Source: UBA1206 sp041672465 (GTDB lineage Bacteria; Bacillota; Clostridia; Oscillospirales; CAG-382). From it: a stretch of DNA of 64,000 nt. A model generated the notes under the pieces. The model was not told where the DNA came from, made no database searches, and worked only from the letters and a program-made list of their open reading frames with translations. Every line of letters begins with the position of its first letter. Positions within the stretch are counted from its first letter, which is position 1. A program made the translations under genes and the position numbers. The stretch is taken from contig JBAYZO010000003.1 in NCBI GenBank assembly GCA_041672465.1, positions 1-64,000 on the forward strand. Direction: 5' to 3'. Positions 40,739 to 49,255 of this stretch are shown one piece after another.

Positions 40739-41575
40739 ATGGTTAAAAAATTAAAGATAAGGTTAAAAAATGTCTCCCGCAAAAAAGCGTTCAGAGCGGC
40801 GGCGGCGTTTGTTTTTTGCGTTGTGTTCGCGTTTTCTTTTGGGTTTGCCGCCCTTGCGGATTCCCCAAGTAACGCGACCCATAACTGGTATTTTAAAACA
40901 AACGGCGAGCACAAACAGCCCATTGTGTTTGATGGGAACAAAATGCCCGACAAATACGGTACTATTTATCTCGGCGACCCCGAAAAAAAGGTTATTTACC
41001 TGACTTTTGACGCGGGGTATGAAAACGGAAACGTGGTTAAAATTCTTGATACGCTAAAAGAGCACGGCACGCCGGCGGCGTTTTTTATACTCCCCGCGAT
41101 TGTCAGAAAAAACCCCGAGCTTGTGCTGCGAATGGCAAGCGAGGGGCATCTCATAGGCAACCACTCGTATTCCCACAAGGATATGTCCAAAATTACAAAC
41201 TATAACGAATTTTTAAGCGAGCTCACTCGGCTTGAGGACGTTTGCAGAGATGAAATCGGGCTTAGCCTCACAAAGTTTTTCCGCCCGCCCGAGGGCACTT
41301 TCAGCGAACAAATGTTAGCGTTTTGCAAGCAGGCCGGCTATATCCCCGTCTTTTGGTCGTTCGCCTACGCCGACTGGGACAACGCCAAGCAAAAGAACCC
41401 CGATTGGGCGTATGAAAAAATAATGGCGAACATTCACAACGGGGAAGTTATCCTCCTCCACCCCAATTCCCAAACCAACGCCATAATTTTGGAGCGGGTG
41501 CTGACCTCTCTTAAAGAACAGGGCTATTCTTTTGGCTCGCTTGAGGATTTTCTGCCAACTTCGGAAGAACGCTGA
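40739..41575 (+). CDS. pdaA: PdaA-type polysaccharide deacetylase (delta-lactam biosynthetic)
   Basis: A 278-residue secreted or membrane-anchored deacetylase with a signal segment at residues 18-40. The NodB-type core has TFDAGYENG (residues 89-97; Asp91), HSYSH with metal ligands His142 and His146, and FRPPEG. The TFDxGYENG form is typical of PdaA, which deacetylates muramic acid on the way to the muramic-delta-lactam of spore cortex, so it hints that the host sporulates. The C-terminal 52 bp overlap the converging membrane-protein gene. Confidence 0.88.
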   Translation: MVKKLKIRLKNVSRKKAFRAAAAFVFCVVFAFSFGFAALADSPSNATHNWYFKTNGEHKQPIVFDGNKMPDKYGTIYLGDPEKKVIYLTFDAGYENGNVVKILDTLKEHGTPAAFFILPAIVRKNPELVLRMASEGHLIGNHSYSHKDMSKITNYNEFLSELTRLEDVCRDEIGLSLTKFFRPPEGTFSEQMLAFCKQAGYIPVFWSFAYADWDNAKQKNPDWAYEKIMANIHNGEVILLHPNSQTNAIILERVLTSLKEQGYSFGSLEDFLPTSEER

Positions 41576-43335
41576 GAACGCTTCCGCTCAAAGAGTCCGT
41601 GTCTGCGGAGGGCGCTTCTAATATACAAATATGCCAAAACCAAAACAAGGGTTATAGCCGACACTATTTTTGCCGCCTTTTGAAGAGCCGTGCCGTCATA
41701 CCACACCTTGACCGAGCCGCTCTCGCGGGAACCCAAGCTCACCCTGACCAAACTGTTTTCGCCGTAGCTCACCGGAACGCGCTCGCCGTTTATTTCGGCA
41801 GCATAGCCTTTATACATCAGCAAAGGCAAATCAAGGTACGCGCCGGCTTTTCCCCCAATAAAATCGGCGTATACAGCGCTGTATGTCCGGTTTAGGGTAA
41901 TATTTTCGTCATCGATCAGGTTAGAGGTGACAACCTCCCCGCGGCTTAGAGCCCTCCCTTTTATTTCGGCGGCGGAAGTCCATTTCCCGCTTATCTCGTT
42001 AAAATAAGTGGGGATATACTCGCCCGCGCCAATGGTGTTTACAAAGTCAATTTTTACGGCCTCTCCCGCCGATTTTTTGTTATGCATGTTGACGTAGGAG
42101 TCCGCGCCGCTTGAGATATAAGAGAAGAGCGAAAGCGTTATCACAAGCGTCATAAAAACGGGGGCAAAGCTGCCGGTCTTTTCGGCTTTTACGACAAACC
42201 CCGCCGAAAAGGCAAAAAAGAACGTGACAAAAATCAACAGCCGCCAAGGGAACTGGAGCGAACCCAGCGGTTTTTGGAAAACATCCCACGGGAAGAGCCA
42301 TGTCGTCATAAATAAAAATAAAAACCCGACGAGGATAAATATAAGCGCCGGCCGGTTAAACGCCTTGCGGGTTCGCTTTGTGTGGAACAGCGCCGCGAGG
42401 GTCAAAACGGGGGATAACCCCACCCCGCTTGGAATCCACACATTGTGGCGCAGTTTCATGGCAAAGTCGCAGAAAACTCCCCACAACGGCAGCGCCCGCT
42501 GGGAGAGAACCCCCCACTGAACGTCAGCCTGCCCGTTGGTGACGGGAAAATCATGCGAGAAAAGCTGTTCGGCGAGCGGGAGAATAAAAAACGCCGAAAT
42601 CCCAAAGAAAACAGCGCAGGAAAGGAAAATGTAAAAAAGCCTTCTTTTGTTTTCTAAAAACTTCTTATAAAACACCGCCGAAAAGATAAAGAGTATAGCT
42701 ACGGCGGCAACCGCCGTGAGCACATGGCTGACCAGCGCCCCGAACAACCCTAAGGGTAAAAGCAGCCACCTTTTTGAGTCTTTGAACATTATCGAGTAAA
42801 ACCCGGCGAAAATTATCGGCAGGAATATAAAGGCTTGGAGTTCCCCGAGCGCGGCGCGGATTAACATATCCACGCAAAAATAAGAGGAAAAAGTGTAAAC
42901 GGCGGCGGAAGTAAACGAAGCTCTCTTGTCGCCGAATACATAAAGCCCGCAGAAATACGCCGAGAAAGCCGTGCAGAAAGTTATAATTATATAAAAATAC
43001 TGGAGCGCCAAAGCCGGCTCCATCCCCAAATAAGTGAAAAGCCCCGGGATATGAAGAAAAACATCCCCGTAGAAAAGCGGGGCGGCATAGCCGTAGCCGT
43101 TGAGATACGAGTAGTAGACGGGGGAAAACCATTTTCCGTGGCTGATGTTTTCGGCAATGCAGGAAACCCGGCAGAGGTGAAACTTAATATCGTGACCCGT
43201 ATATAAGTTAACCGACACAAGCGGCAGGGCGCAGAGAAACAGCGCCATCCCCAAAAGCATAAGAGGAAAGCGGTTTTCCCTTATAAAGCGTTCGGCCCTT
43301 GCCGTAGCGTTTTGCGGCGGTATGTTGTTATTCAT
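41524..43335 (-). CDS. Large multi-spanning membrane protein (PTPS-related / YfhO-like)
   Basis: A roughly 600-residue protein with about a dozen hydrophobic helices, an N-terminal loop containing TGHDIKFHLCRV and a C-terminal beta-rich extracytoplasmic part before the last helix. This is the pattern of the '6-pyruvoyl-tetrahydropterin-synthase-related' membrane proteins, which look like glycosyltransferase-type (GT-C) enzymes and not pterin synthases. The ATG at 43335 starts 8 nt after rnfB; the frame is open further upstream but inside rnfB. It is the last gene of the rnf run. Its Lys/Ser-rich tail overlaps pdaA. Confidence 0.75.
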   Translation of the reverse strand: MNNNIPPQNATARAERFIRENRFPLMLLGMALFLCALPLVSVNLYTGHDIKFHLCRVSCIAENISHGKWFSPVYYSYLNGYGYAAPLFYGDVFLHIPGLFTYLGMEPALALQYFYIIITFCTAFSAYFCGLYVFGDKRASFTSAAVYTFSSYFCVDMLIRAALGELQAFIFLPIIFAGFYSIMFKDSKRWLLLPLGLFGALVSHVLTAVAAVAILFIFSAVFYKKFLENKRRLFYIFLSCAVFFGISAFFILPLAEQLFSHDFPVTNGQADVQWGVLSQRALPLWGVFCDFAMKLRHNVWIPSGVGLSPVLTLAALFHTKRTRKAFNRPALIFILVGFLFLFMTTWLFPWDVFQKPLGSLQFPWRLLIFVTFFFAFSAGFVVKAEKTGSFAPVFMTLVITLSLFSYISSGADSYVNMHNKKSAGEAVKIDFVNTIGAGEYIPTYFNEISGKWTSAAEIKGRALSRGEVVTSNLIDDENITLNRTYSAVYADFIGGKAGAYLDLPLLMYKGYAAEINGERVPVSYGENSLVRVSLGSRESGSVKVWYDGTALQKAAKIVSAITLVLVLAYLYIRSALRRHGLFERKRSQRSSEVGRKSSSEPKE

Positions 43336-43343
43336 AATTAACT

Positions 43344-44129
43344 TTATATCACAAGCGAGTTTGTGGGGCAGATTTCGACGCATTTTCCGCACCCAGTGCA
43401 TTTGTCCAAGTCGACCACGGCGCGGTTTTCTGCCATTGAAATGGCGTTCTCCGGACAGGCCTTTTCGCATTTTGTGCAGGCGATACAGCCGATAGCGCAA
43501 ACTTTTCTGGTAAGCGCGCCCTTGTCTTTGTTCGCGCACCCTAACTTCGCGTAATCGCCGGCGTATACCATGGAAATAATCCCCTTGGGGCAGGCCGCCA
43601 CGCAAAGCCCGCAGCCCGTGCAGACCGAGCTGTTTACCTTCGCGACTCCGTTTATTATATCAATTGCCCCGTAAGGGCAGGCGGCGGCGCAGTCCCCATA
43701 GCCCTCGCAGGAATAAACGCACGCGCCCCTGCCGCGGCAGAGAAGATTCGCGGCGTAGCAGGTCTTTATCCCTTGGTAGTCCATGACTTTTTTAGTGTGC
43801 TCGCCGCTCCCCTGACAGTGCACAAAGGCAACTTTTCTTTTTATCTCAACCGTCTCAACGCCGAGAATTTCACAAATTCTACCCATTACAGCCTCGCCGC
43901 CAACCGTGCAAAGGTTGGTGGCGGTCTGCCCGGAGGTCAGCGCTTTGGCGTATTCGGCGCAGCCGGCGTAGGAGCAGGCGCCGCAGTTCGCGCCGGGGAG
44001 GATATCAATGAGCTTTTGCTCTTTTTCGTCAACCTTGACATGGAACAAAACCGACGCTACGCCAAGCCCTATTCCAAGGATAAGCCCGATTCCCGCGACA
44101 ATAAGCGTGGCGAGGAGGATATCGTTCAT
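43344..44129 (-). CDS. rnfB: RNF complex subunit B (ferredoxin-type)
   Basis: This iron-sulfur subunit takes electrons from ferredoxin into the RNF complex. The 261-residue protein has an N-terminal membrane helix (about residues 5-28), the four-cysteine motif in GANCGACSYAGC, further paired cysteines (CRGRGACVYSCEGYGDC) and several 4Fe-4S ferredoxin motifs, including CTGCGLCVAACPKG and CTGCGKCVEICP. The number of clusters is therefore several. It follows rnfA with a 2-nt gap. Confidence 0.95.
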   Translation of the reverse strand: MNDILLATLIVAGIGLILGIGLGVASVLFHVKVDEKEQKLIDILPGANCGACSYAGCAEYAKALTSGQTATNLCTVGGEAVMGRICEILGVETVEIKRKVAFVHCQGSGEHTKKVMDYQGIKTCYAANLLCRGRGACVYSCEGYGDCAAACPYGAIDIINGVAKVNSSVCTGCGLCVAACPKGIISMVYAGDYAKLGCANKDKGALTRKVCAIGCIACTKCEKACPENAISMAENRAVVDLDKCTGCGKCVEICPTNSLVI

Positions 44130-44131
44130 AC

Positions 44132-44764
44132 TTACGCCACCCCCAATATTCCTTCGACAATCCCGCCGAACCCGAGAAAGGAAACGGCGAGTATCGAGGC
44201 GGCGATAAGCGTTATCGGAAGTCCTTTTAGGAAGACCGGGATATTCGCGTCCTCCATTTTTTGCCTGACTCCGGAAAAAAGCACCATAGCCACCAAATAC
44301 CCAACCCCCGCGCCAAGCGCGTTGACAAGAGACGACACAAAGCCGTATTCCATGCCATAAATCAGTTTATCCGTCCGGGTTGCGCAGAGCACTGTTATGG
44401 CGAGCACCGCGCAGTTTGTGGTAATCAGCGGGAGGTAGACCCCAAGCGCTTTATGTAAAGAGGGGATATATTTTTTCAGCACCGCCTCCACAAGCTGAAC
44501 CAGAGCCGCGATAACAAGTATAAACACCACGGTCTGGAGGTATTCAAGCCCCAAGCCAAGCAGCAGGTATTTTTGAATGGGCCAAGTCACCGCCACCGCC
44601 ATGGTCATTACAAACGTGACGGCCAGCGACATTCCGACGGCTGTGTTCATTCGTTTTGAAACGCCGAGAAAGGGGCAGATCCCTATTGCTTGGGAGAGCA
44701 CATAATTTTCGGTAAGTATCGATGACATAACTATCGCCGCGAGCGAAACAAGCATACTTCTCAT
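44132..44764 (-). CDS. rnfA: RNF complex subunit A
   Basis: A 210-residue integral membrane subunit with about six helices, homologous to NqrE and to RnfE. It has the family segment ILTENYVLSQAIGICPFLGVSK, whose cysteine belongs to the iron-sulfur site shared with RnfE inside the membrane, and TNCAVLAITVL. It starts 2 nt after rnfE ends, with overlapping transcription and probable translational coupling. Confidence 0.95.
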   Translation of the reverse strand: MRSMLVSLAAIVMSSILTENYVLSQAIGICPFLGVSKRMNTAVGMSLAVTFVMTMAVAVTWPIQKYLLLGLGLEYLQTVVFILVIAALVQLVEAVLKKYIPSLHKALGVYLPLITTNCAVLAITVLCATRTDKLIYGMEYGFVSSLVNALGAGVGYLVAMVLFSGVRQKMEDANIPVFLKGLPITLIAASILAVSFLGFGGIVEGILGVA

Positions 44765-44766
44765 TT

Positions 44767-45435
44767 TTATTCCACTTCCTTTTTAGCCCCACCGTGGCAG
44801 GCAGCCGCCATTGGGCAGGCGGCGCAGCCGGGGCTTTGGTTGGGGCGCTTGGCGATTTTATTCACCAACGCGATTAGTATCCCATAGACAAAAAATCCCC
44901 CCGCGGTAATGGCGAAAATTCCGATAGGTTCCACTTTTCCCTTTGTCACGTCAAAGCCGAAAACGGTTCCCGAGCCCAATATTTCACGCACTATCCCCAT
45001 AAACGTAATGGCAAGCGTAAAGCCCAGCCCCATCCCCGCGCCGTCAAGGATAGAGGGAAGTATTTTGTTTTTAGAGGCGAACATTTCCGCCCGGCCGAGA
45101 ATAATGCAGTTTACCACGATGAGCGGGAGAAAAATCCCCAGCGATTTGTCAAGCGCCGGGACATACGCCTTTATAAGCATTTGCACTATCGAGACAAATG
45201 AGGCGATGACGGTGATATAAGCGGGAATCCGCACCGAATCGGGGATAACCCTCTTAAGCGCCGCGATAACCGCGTTTGAGCAGATAAGCACGGCGGCGGC
45301 GGCTATCCCCATGCCGAGCGAGTTTAGCGCCGACGACGAAATGGCAAGCGTCGGGCAGGTGCCCAAAAGCAGCACCAGCACGGGGTTTTCTTTTATAATT
45401 CCCTTTGTAAACTCGCCGAAATTATTCTTAGCCAT
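44767..45435 (-). CDS. rnfE: RNF complex subunit E with cysteine-rich tail
   Basis: A 222-residue membrane subunit, paralogous to RnfA. It contains FTKGIIKENPVLVLLLGTCPTLA, with the intramembrane cluster cysteine, and VNCIILGRAEMFASKN. The ATG at 45435 gives the family N-terminus and overlaps the end of rnfG by 8 nt; a start 30 nt upstream is inside rnfG. The C-terminus has the cluster CAACPMAAACHGG (C-x2-C-x5-C), which is additional to the membrane core and of unknown role. Confidence 0.93.
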   Translation of the reverse strand: MAKNNFGEFTKGIIKENPVLVLLLGTCPTLAISSSALNSLGMGIAAAAVLICSNAVIAALKRVIPDSVRIPAYITVIASFVSIVQMLIKAYVPALDKSLGIFLPLIVVNCIILGRAEMFASKNKILPSILDGAGMGLGFTLAITFMGIVREILGSGTVFGFDVTKGKVEPIGIFAITAGGFFVYGILIALVNKIAKRPNQSPGCAACPMAAACHGGAKKEVE

Positions 45436-45964
45436 TATCCGCCCCCCCTTTGGCGACGGTCTCAAAGCTGCCGACCGCGAGGTTCACGGCCTCGATAACG
45501 CCGTTTGTGGTTTTTGTCGCGCCTGTCCAGCCGTCGATATTTTGCCCTTTTACAAAAGTCTGGGCCTCTTTGCCTTTATATTCGTCGGTGAAGTTGTTTT
45601 CAACGGCGACCCCGCCGAAAGTGGGGGTTTCGGTGTGCTCAAGCACCTTGACGCCGCTTATCACGCCGTCTTTGTCAATGCCTGTCATAACCGTTATATC
45701 CCCGCTGTATCCCGCGCCTTTTGTCACGAAAATATACCCGATGATATTTTTATCGCCGTCAAGGCATTCGGTATAATTTTCTTTTTCCCTGAAGCTCTCG
45801 GCGTCCGGGAAGACGGCTATTCTTTGCTTGTCCTCATTGGAGCGGTTGGCGTCTTTTATCTTGTCTTTGGTAAAAGCGTTTATGAGCGCTAACAATATCA
45901 CCGATACAAGGGTGATTAAAAACAACGAAAGAGCGGGGTATAATATCTTTTTTGAAACTTTCAC
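45428..45964 (-). CDS. rnfG: RNF complex subunit G (FMN-binding)
   Basis: A 178-residue subunit with one N-terminal membrane helix and an extracytoplasmic FMN-binding domain. The flavinylation motif is DGWTGATKTT, with Thr150 (D-x2-T-G-A-T) the expected covalently modified residue. It should be a substrate of the ApbE enzyme encoded at the head of the operon. Its ATG overlaps the rnfD stop codon (ATGA). Confidence 0.94.
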   Translation of the reverse strand: MKVSKKILYPALSLFLITLVSVILLALINAFTKDKIKDANRSNEDKQRIAVFPDAESFREKENYTECLDGDKNIIGYIFVTKGAGYSGDITVMTGIDKDGVISGVKVLEHTETPTFGGVAVENNFTDEYKGKEAQTFVKGQNIDGWTGATKTTNGVIEAVNLAVGSFETVAKGGADNG

Positions 45965-46887
45965 TTAACTGTTCTCCTTTTTTTTGTCCCGAAAGGCTTT
46001 GGCGAAAAAAAGCTGTCAAGCCTCGGGGCGATTAAATTCATTATAAGAATTGAGTAAGACACGCCCTCCGGAAGCGAGCCGAAAGCGCGAATAATAACCG
46101 TGATAATCCCGCACCCCGCGCCGAACACGATTTTGCCCGGCCTTGAAATAGGGGAAGAGGAATAGTCGGTTGCCATAAAAACGGCGCCGAACATAAGCCC
46201 GCCCGCGAGTATCTCAAACAGCGGGTCCCTGCCTAAGGCAAAAGACATAATAAAAGCCGAACCCACAAAGGCGAGAGGGATGACCGGGGTTATAATCTTC
46301 CGCCACAAAAGGTAGAAAAACCCCACAAGAATGGCGGCGGCGCTTGTCTCGCCTATACTCCCGCCGCTGTTCCCCAAAAACAGCGACAAATACGAATACG
46401 TGCCGCCGGCGGAGACAAGCGGGGTTGCCGAGGTGACGGCGTCAGCCCCCATAAGGCTTGTGTTTGACCAGACCGCCATCGATGAAAAGGACACCAAAAG
46501 CACAATCCTCGCCGTGCAGGCGGGGTTCGCGAAATTGTGGCCTAACCCCCCGAACATTTGCTTTATGACCGCTATGGCGATCACGCCCCCGAACGCGGCT
46601 ATAAAAAAGCTTATTCCGGGCGGAAGTATAAGCCCTAAAATAACGCCCGTGACGGCGGCGGAAAAATCCCCGACCGTTTGTTCCCGGCGCATAATGATAC
46701 GGCTTATGTATTCGGTGAGTATTGCCGCGGCGGCAGTGACGGCGACGATGGCAAGAGACCTCGCCCCGAAAAGCCCCGTTCCCATTATCACGCAGGGGAC
46801 CAGCGCGATTAACACGTCGGCCATTATTGTCCGCGTGGAGTTGTTATCCCTTATATGCGGGGAAGAGGATACCATTAAATTTTCCAT
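45961..46887 (-). CDS. rnfD: RNF complex subunit D (FMN-binding membrane subunit)
   Basis: A 308-residue polytopic membrane subunit, homologous to NqrB. The covalent FMN site is in GADAVTSATPL, with Thr155 as the likely modified residue (D-x2-T-x-A-T pattern). Other segments, such as GGLGHNFANPA, are typical. There is a 61-nt gap upstream to rnfC, the only sizeable one inside the operon, and it contains a possible decayed copy of the structured repeat. Confidence 0.95.
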   Translation of the reverse strand: MENLMVSSSPHIRDNNSTRTIMADVLIALVPCVIMGTGLFGARSLAIVAVTAAAAILTEYISRIIMRREQTVGDFSAAVTGVILGLILPPGISFFIAAFGGVIAIAVIKQMFGGLGHNFANPACTARIVLLVSFSSMAVWSNTSLMGADAVTSATPLVSAGGTYSYLSLFLGNSGGSIGETSAAAILVGFFYLLWRKIITPVIPLAFVGSAFIMSFALGRDPLFEILAGGLMFGAVFMATDYSSSPISRPGKIVFGAGCGIITVIIRAFGSLPEGVSYSILIMNLIAPRLDSFFSPKPFGTKKRRTVK

Positions 46888-46948
46888 AATCCGTGTATAT
46901 CTGTTGCCTTTCTTTTTTTATAAAGTCAGTATCTTTTTTTTATCGGTT

Positions 46949-48295
46949 TTATTGCTTTGCCGATGACTTTTTAAAGTCCCGCAACAGCCCTTTTGCGACC
47001 TTCATCTGCTGGGTGACAAAAATTTTAGCCGGGCAGACATAAGCGCAGCAGCCGCACTCTATGCAGTTTACCACCCCAAGCTTTTCAAGCGAGGCGAAGT
47101 CGCCCCTGTCGGCAGCCTTTGCTATTGTCACGGGCTCGAGGAGCATGGGGCAGGCGGTGACGCATCTCCCGCAGTGAATACAGGCGGTCTCGTCCGGGAG
47201 CAACGCTTCTTTTTCGGCAAAGGCGATAACGGCGTTGTTTTGCTTGACAATCGGGTACAGGTCGTTGTCGACCGAAACGCCCATCATAGGACCCCCCAAA
47301 ATTATTTTTTTAGGGGCTTTCACCCCGGCGAACGCAAGTATATCTTTTATTTGAGTTCCAATCGGAACCCACACGTTAACGGGGTTTTCCGCCGCTGTTC
47401 CGTCTATGGTAATCCTTCGTTTGATAAGGGGTATACCTGTTTTAAAATATTCCGAGAGAAAGCAAAGCGTTGATACGTTTATGACCACGCACCCCACGTC
47501 GAGCGGGAGCTTGCCCACCGGAACTACTCGTTTTGTGCAGGCATGCACCAACATTTTTTCCGCGCCCTGAGGGTATCGGGTCTTTAACCTCAGCACCTTT
47601 ATTTTGCTTTTATTTGGGTTTTCGGCTTTTTTTAAAAAGTCGTTTAATATACTTATGGCGTCGGACTTATTTTCTTCCACCCCTATTATAACCCGACTGA
47701 AACCTAAAATTCCTAAAAGCGTAAGACAGCCCGAAATAACCCCGTCCGGGTTTTCAAGCATTTCCCTGTGGTCGGAAGTTATATACGGCTCGCATTCGGC
47801 GGCGTTGACCAAAAGCGTGTCGACATTGTCGGGGTTGAAGTTAAGCTTGACCGAAGTCGGGAACCCCGCGCCTCCAAGCCCCACGGCGCCGGAATCCGCC
47901 GCCGCTTTTATTAATTCCTCGCGAGTTTTGATTTTCGGCGGATAAATCGTCGGGCAGGGCTCGTCTTTAAAGTCCGGCTCTATAAAAACCGCCTCGCAGC
48001 GCGAGCCTCCCGGCAAAGCTATTGTGTCGATTTTTTTTATGGTTCCCGAAACCGACGAGTGAACGGGGGAGGAGACAAACGCCGAGGGCTCGGCTATCCT
48101 CTGCCCCGCGTAGACATGATCTCCCCGGCTGACGCAGGGGGTCGCGGGCTTGCCTATATGCTGAGCCATTGGGATAATAATTTCACTTGGAGTGGGGAGA
48201 ACTTGGGTTCCGCTCCCGGCGGCGTTCTTGAAATGCGCTACCTTAGCCCCGCCGTACCCGCGAAAGGGTTTTTTGGGGAATAAAGGTTTATCCAT
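46949..48295 (-). CDS. rnfC: RNF complex subunit C (NADH-binding)
   Basis: A 448-residue peripheral subunit that exchanges electrons with NAD. It has the N-terminal barrel-like domain (HIGKPATPCVSRGDHV), the FMN/NADH region with GLGGAGFPTSVKL and VNAAECEPYITSDHR, and two C-terminal 4Fe-4S motifs, CIHCGRCVTACP and CIECGCCAYVCP. It overlaps the end of the upstream Gx gene by 8 nt, tying rnf to the three preceding genes. Confidence 0.95.
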   Translation of the reverse strand: MDKPLFPKKPFRGYGGAKVAHFKNAAGSGTQVLPTPSEIIIPMAQHIGKPATPCVSRGDHVYAGQRIAEPSAFVSSPVHSSVSGTIKKIDTIALPGGSRCEAVFIEPDFKDEPCPTIYPPKIKTREELIKAAADSGAVGLGGAGFPTSVKLNFNPDNVDTLLVNAAECEPYITSDHREMLENPDGVISGCLTLLGILGFSRVIIGVEENKSDAISILNDFLKKAENPNKSKIKVLRLKTRYPQGAEKMLVHACTKRVVPVGKLPLDVGCVVINVSTLCFLSEYFKTGIPLIKRRITIDGTAAENPVNVWVPIGTQIKDILAFAGVKAPKKIILGGPMMGVSVDNDLYPIVKQNNAVIAFAEKEALLPDETACIHCGRCVTACPMLLEPVTIAKAADRGDFASLEKLGVVNCIECGCCAYVCPAKIFVTQQMKVAKGLLRDFKKSSAKQ

Positions 48296-48857
48296 TCTTT
48301 TGTTTTTCCTTTCTATGGTGACGCCGCCAAACGGCGCTGTTTGATTTTAATTTGTCAAGGTTAAAAACCTTAAGGGCTCTTTCGCTAAAATATAGTGTCA
48401 GCCCGGTGAGGGCGCCGCTGGCGATCCCGAAAACCGAAAGCACGGGGAGGTAGTAAAACGCCGCTCTGCCTATCATTAGCGAATAAACGGCAACTTGCGC
48501 CAAATTATGGGTCTGCGCCCCGATAAGCCCCGCGCCGACGCAGCCGAACCTTCCCTTTTTGTCGCCGAACACTAAAATTACCACTAAAGTGGAGGCGACT
48601 CCCCCCGACAGCGACAGCACAAAGGCGTAGAAACCCCTTGTGGCAAGCACATAAAAGCTTTTGATAAGGCTTATGAAGATCGCCGAGGAAAACGAAAGGT
48701 TTTTGGCGGCCATCATAACGGCGACGTTTGAAAAGCCGATTTTTATTCCGGGCGGAAGCAGCGCGGTGGGGGGCAAAAAGCTTTCCACCGTGGTAATCGC
48801 TATTGCGAAAGCGGACAGCAGTCCGTTAAACGCCACCCGCGAAGCCTTGTTTTTCAT
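48288..48857 (-). CDS. Gx transporter family / heptaprenyl diphosphate synthase component I-like membrane protein
   Basis: A 189-residue protein with about five hydrophobic helices and the segments ESFLPPTALLPPGIKIGFSNVAVMMAA and GGVASTLVVILVFG. It matches the family called Gx transporter or Hpre_diP_synt_I; the latter name reflects an old annotation and the real function is not settled, though the fold is like ECF S components. It is joined by ATGA overlaps to the NusG-domain-II gene upstream. Related proteins occur in extracellular-electron-transfer loci of Listeria (EetB, from memory). Confidence 0.8.
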   Translation of the reverse strand: MKNKASRVAFNGLLSAFAIAITTVESFLPPTALLPPGIKIGFSNVAVMMAAKNLSFSSAIFISLIKSFYVLATRGFYAFVLSLSGGVASTLVVILVFGDKKGRFGCVGAGLIGAQTHNLAQVAVYSLMIGRAAFYYLPVLSVFGIASGALTGLTLYFSERALKVFNLDKLKSNSAVWRRHHRKEKQKNG

Positions 48858-49255
48858 CCCGTTATCCCGTCAAATGTAATTTTGTCGGCACTGTCCCCGG
48901 AAATCCGCACCGAAACCCTCGCGGGGAGACAGGCGGCCATTTCGCCTTTATTTGTTAGTCTGCCGAACTGTATGCAAAGCTTGTCCCGGCATTCGGATTT
49001 TGAAAACCAAATCCCCTCCGGCGACACGGTTATCTCAACGGTGAGGTCCCCCGCTATCTCAAAGGAATATTGCTCTTTTACAAGGGACAAATCAATTGTT
49101 TTGACTGGCTTTCCGTTATATTCGATAACAGCCGTTTTTCCCTCGCCCGAGCGAAACATCAAAAACCCGAACACAGACAGCGCTATTATAGCGGCGGCAA
49201 GCAAAAGATCCGCCGGCCTTAAAAGTTTTCGCCTGCCGTTTGCGTCGTTTCTCAT
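48854..49255 (-). CDS. Membrane-anchored NusG domain II protein
   Basis: A 133-residue protein with one N-terminal membrane helix (about residues 13-31) and a beta-rich extracytoplasmic domain of the NusG domain II type, containing ...YNGKPVKTIDL...WFSKSECRDKLCIQFGRLT. The Cys-x4-Cys pair is a constant feature of this group. The function is not known. In Clostridia and Lactobacillales it is regularly next to the Gx protein and ApbE, as here, which points to a role with flavoproteins or quinones at the membrane. Confidence 0.8.
   Translation of the reverse strand: MRNDANGRRKLLRPADLLLAAAIIALSVFGFLMFRSGEGKTAVIEYNGKPVKTIDLSLVKEQYSFEIAGDLTVEITVSPEGIWFSKSECRDKLCIQFGRLTNKGEMAACLPARVSVRISGDSADKITFDGITG

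Noticed and set aside
43336..43605. 90-residue N-terminal extension of the large membrane protein
   Set aside because: It is very rich in arginine, overlaps rnfB and is its out-of-frame shadow; the family-like start is at 43335.
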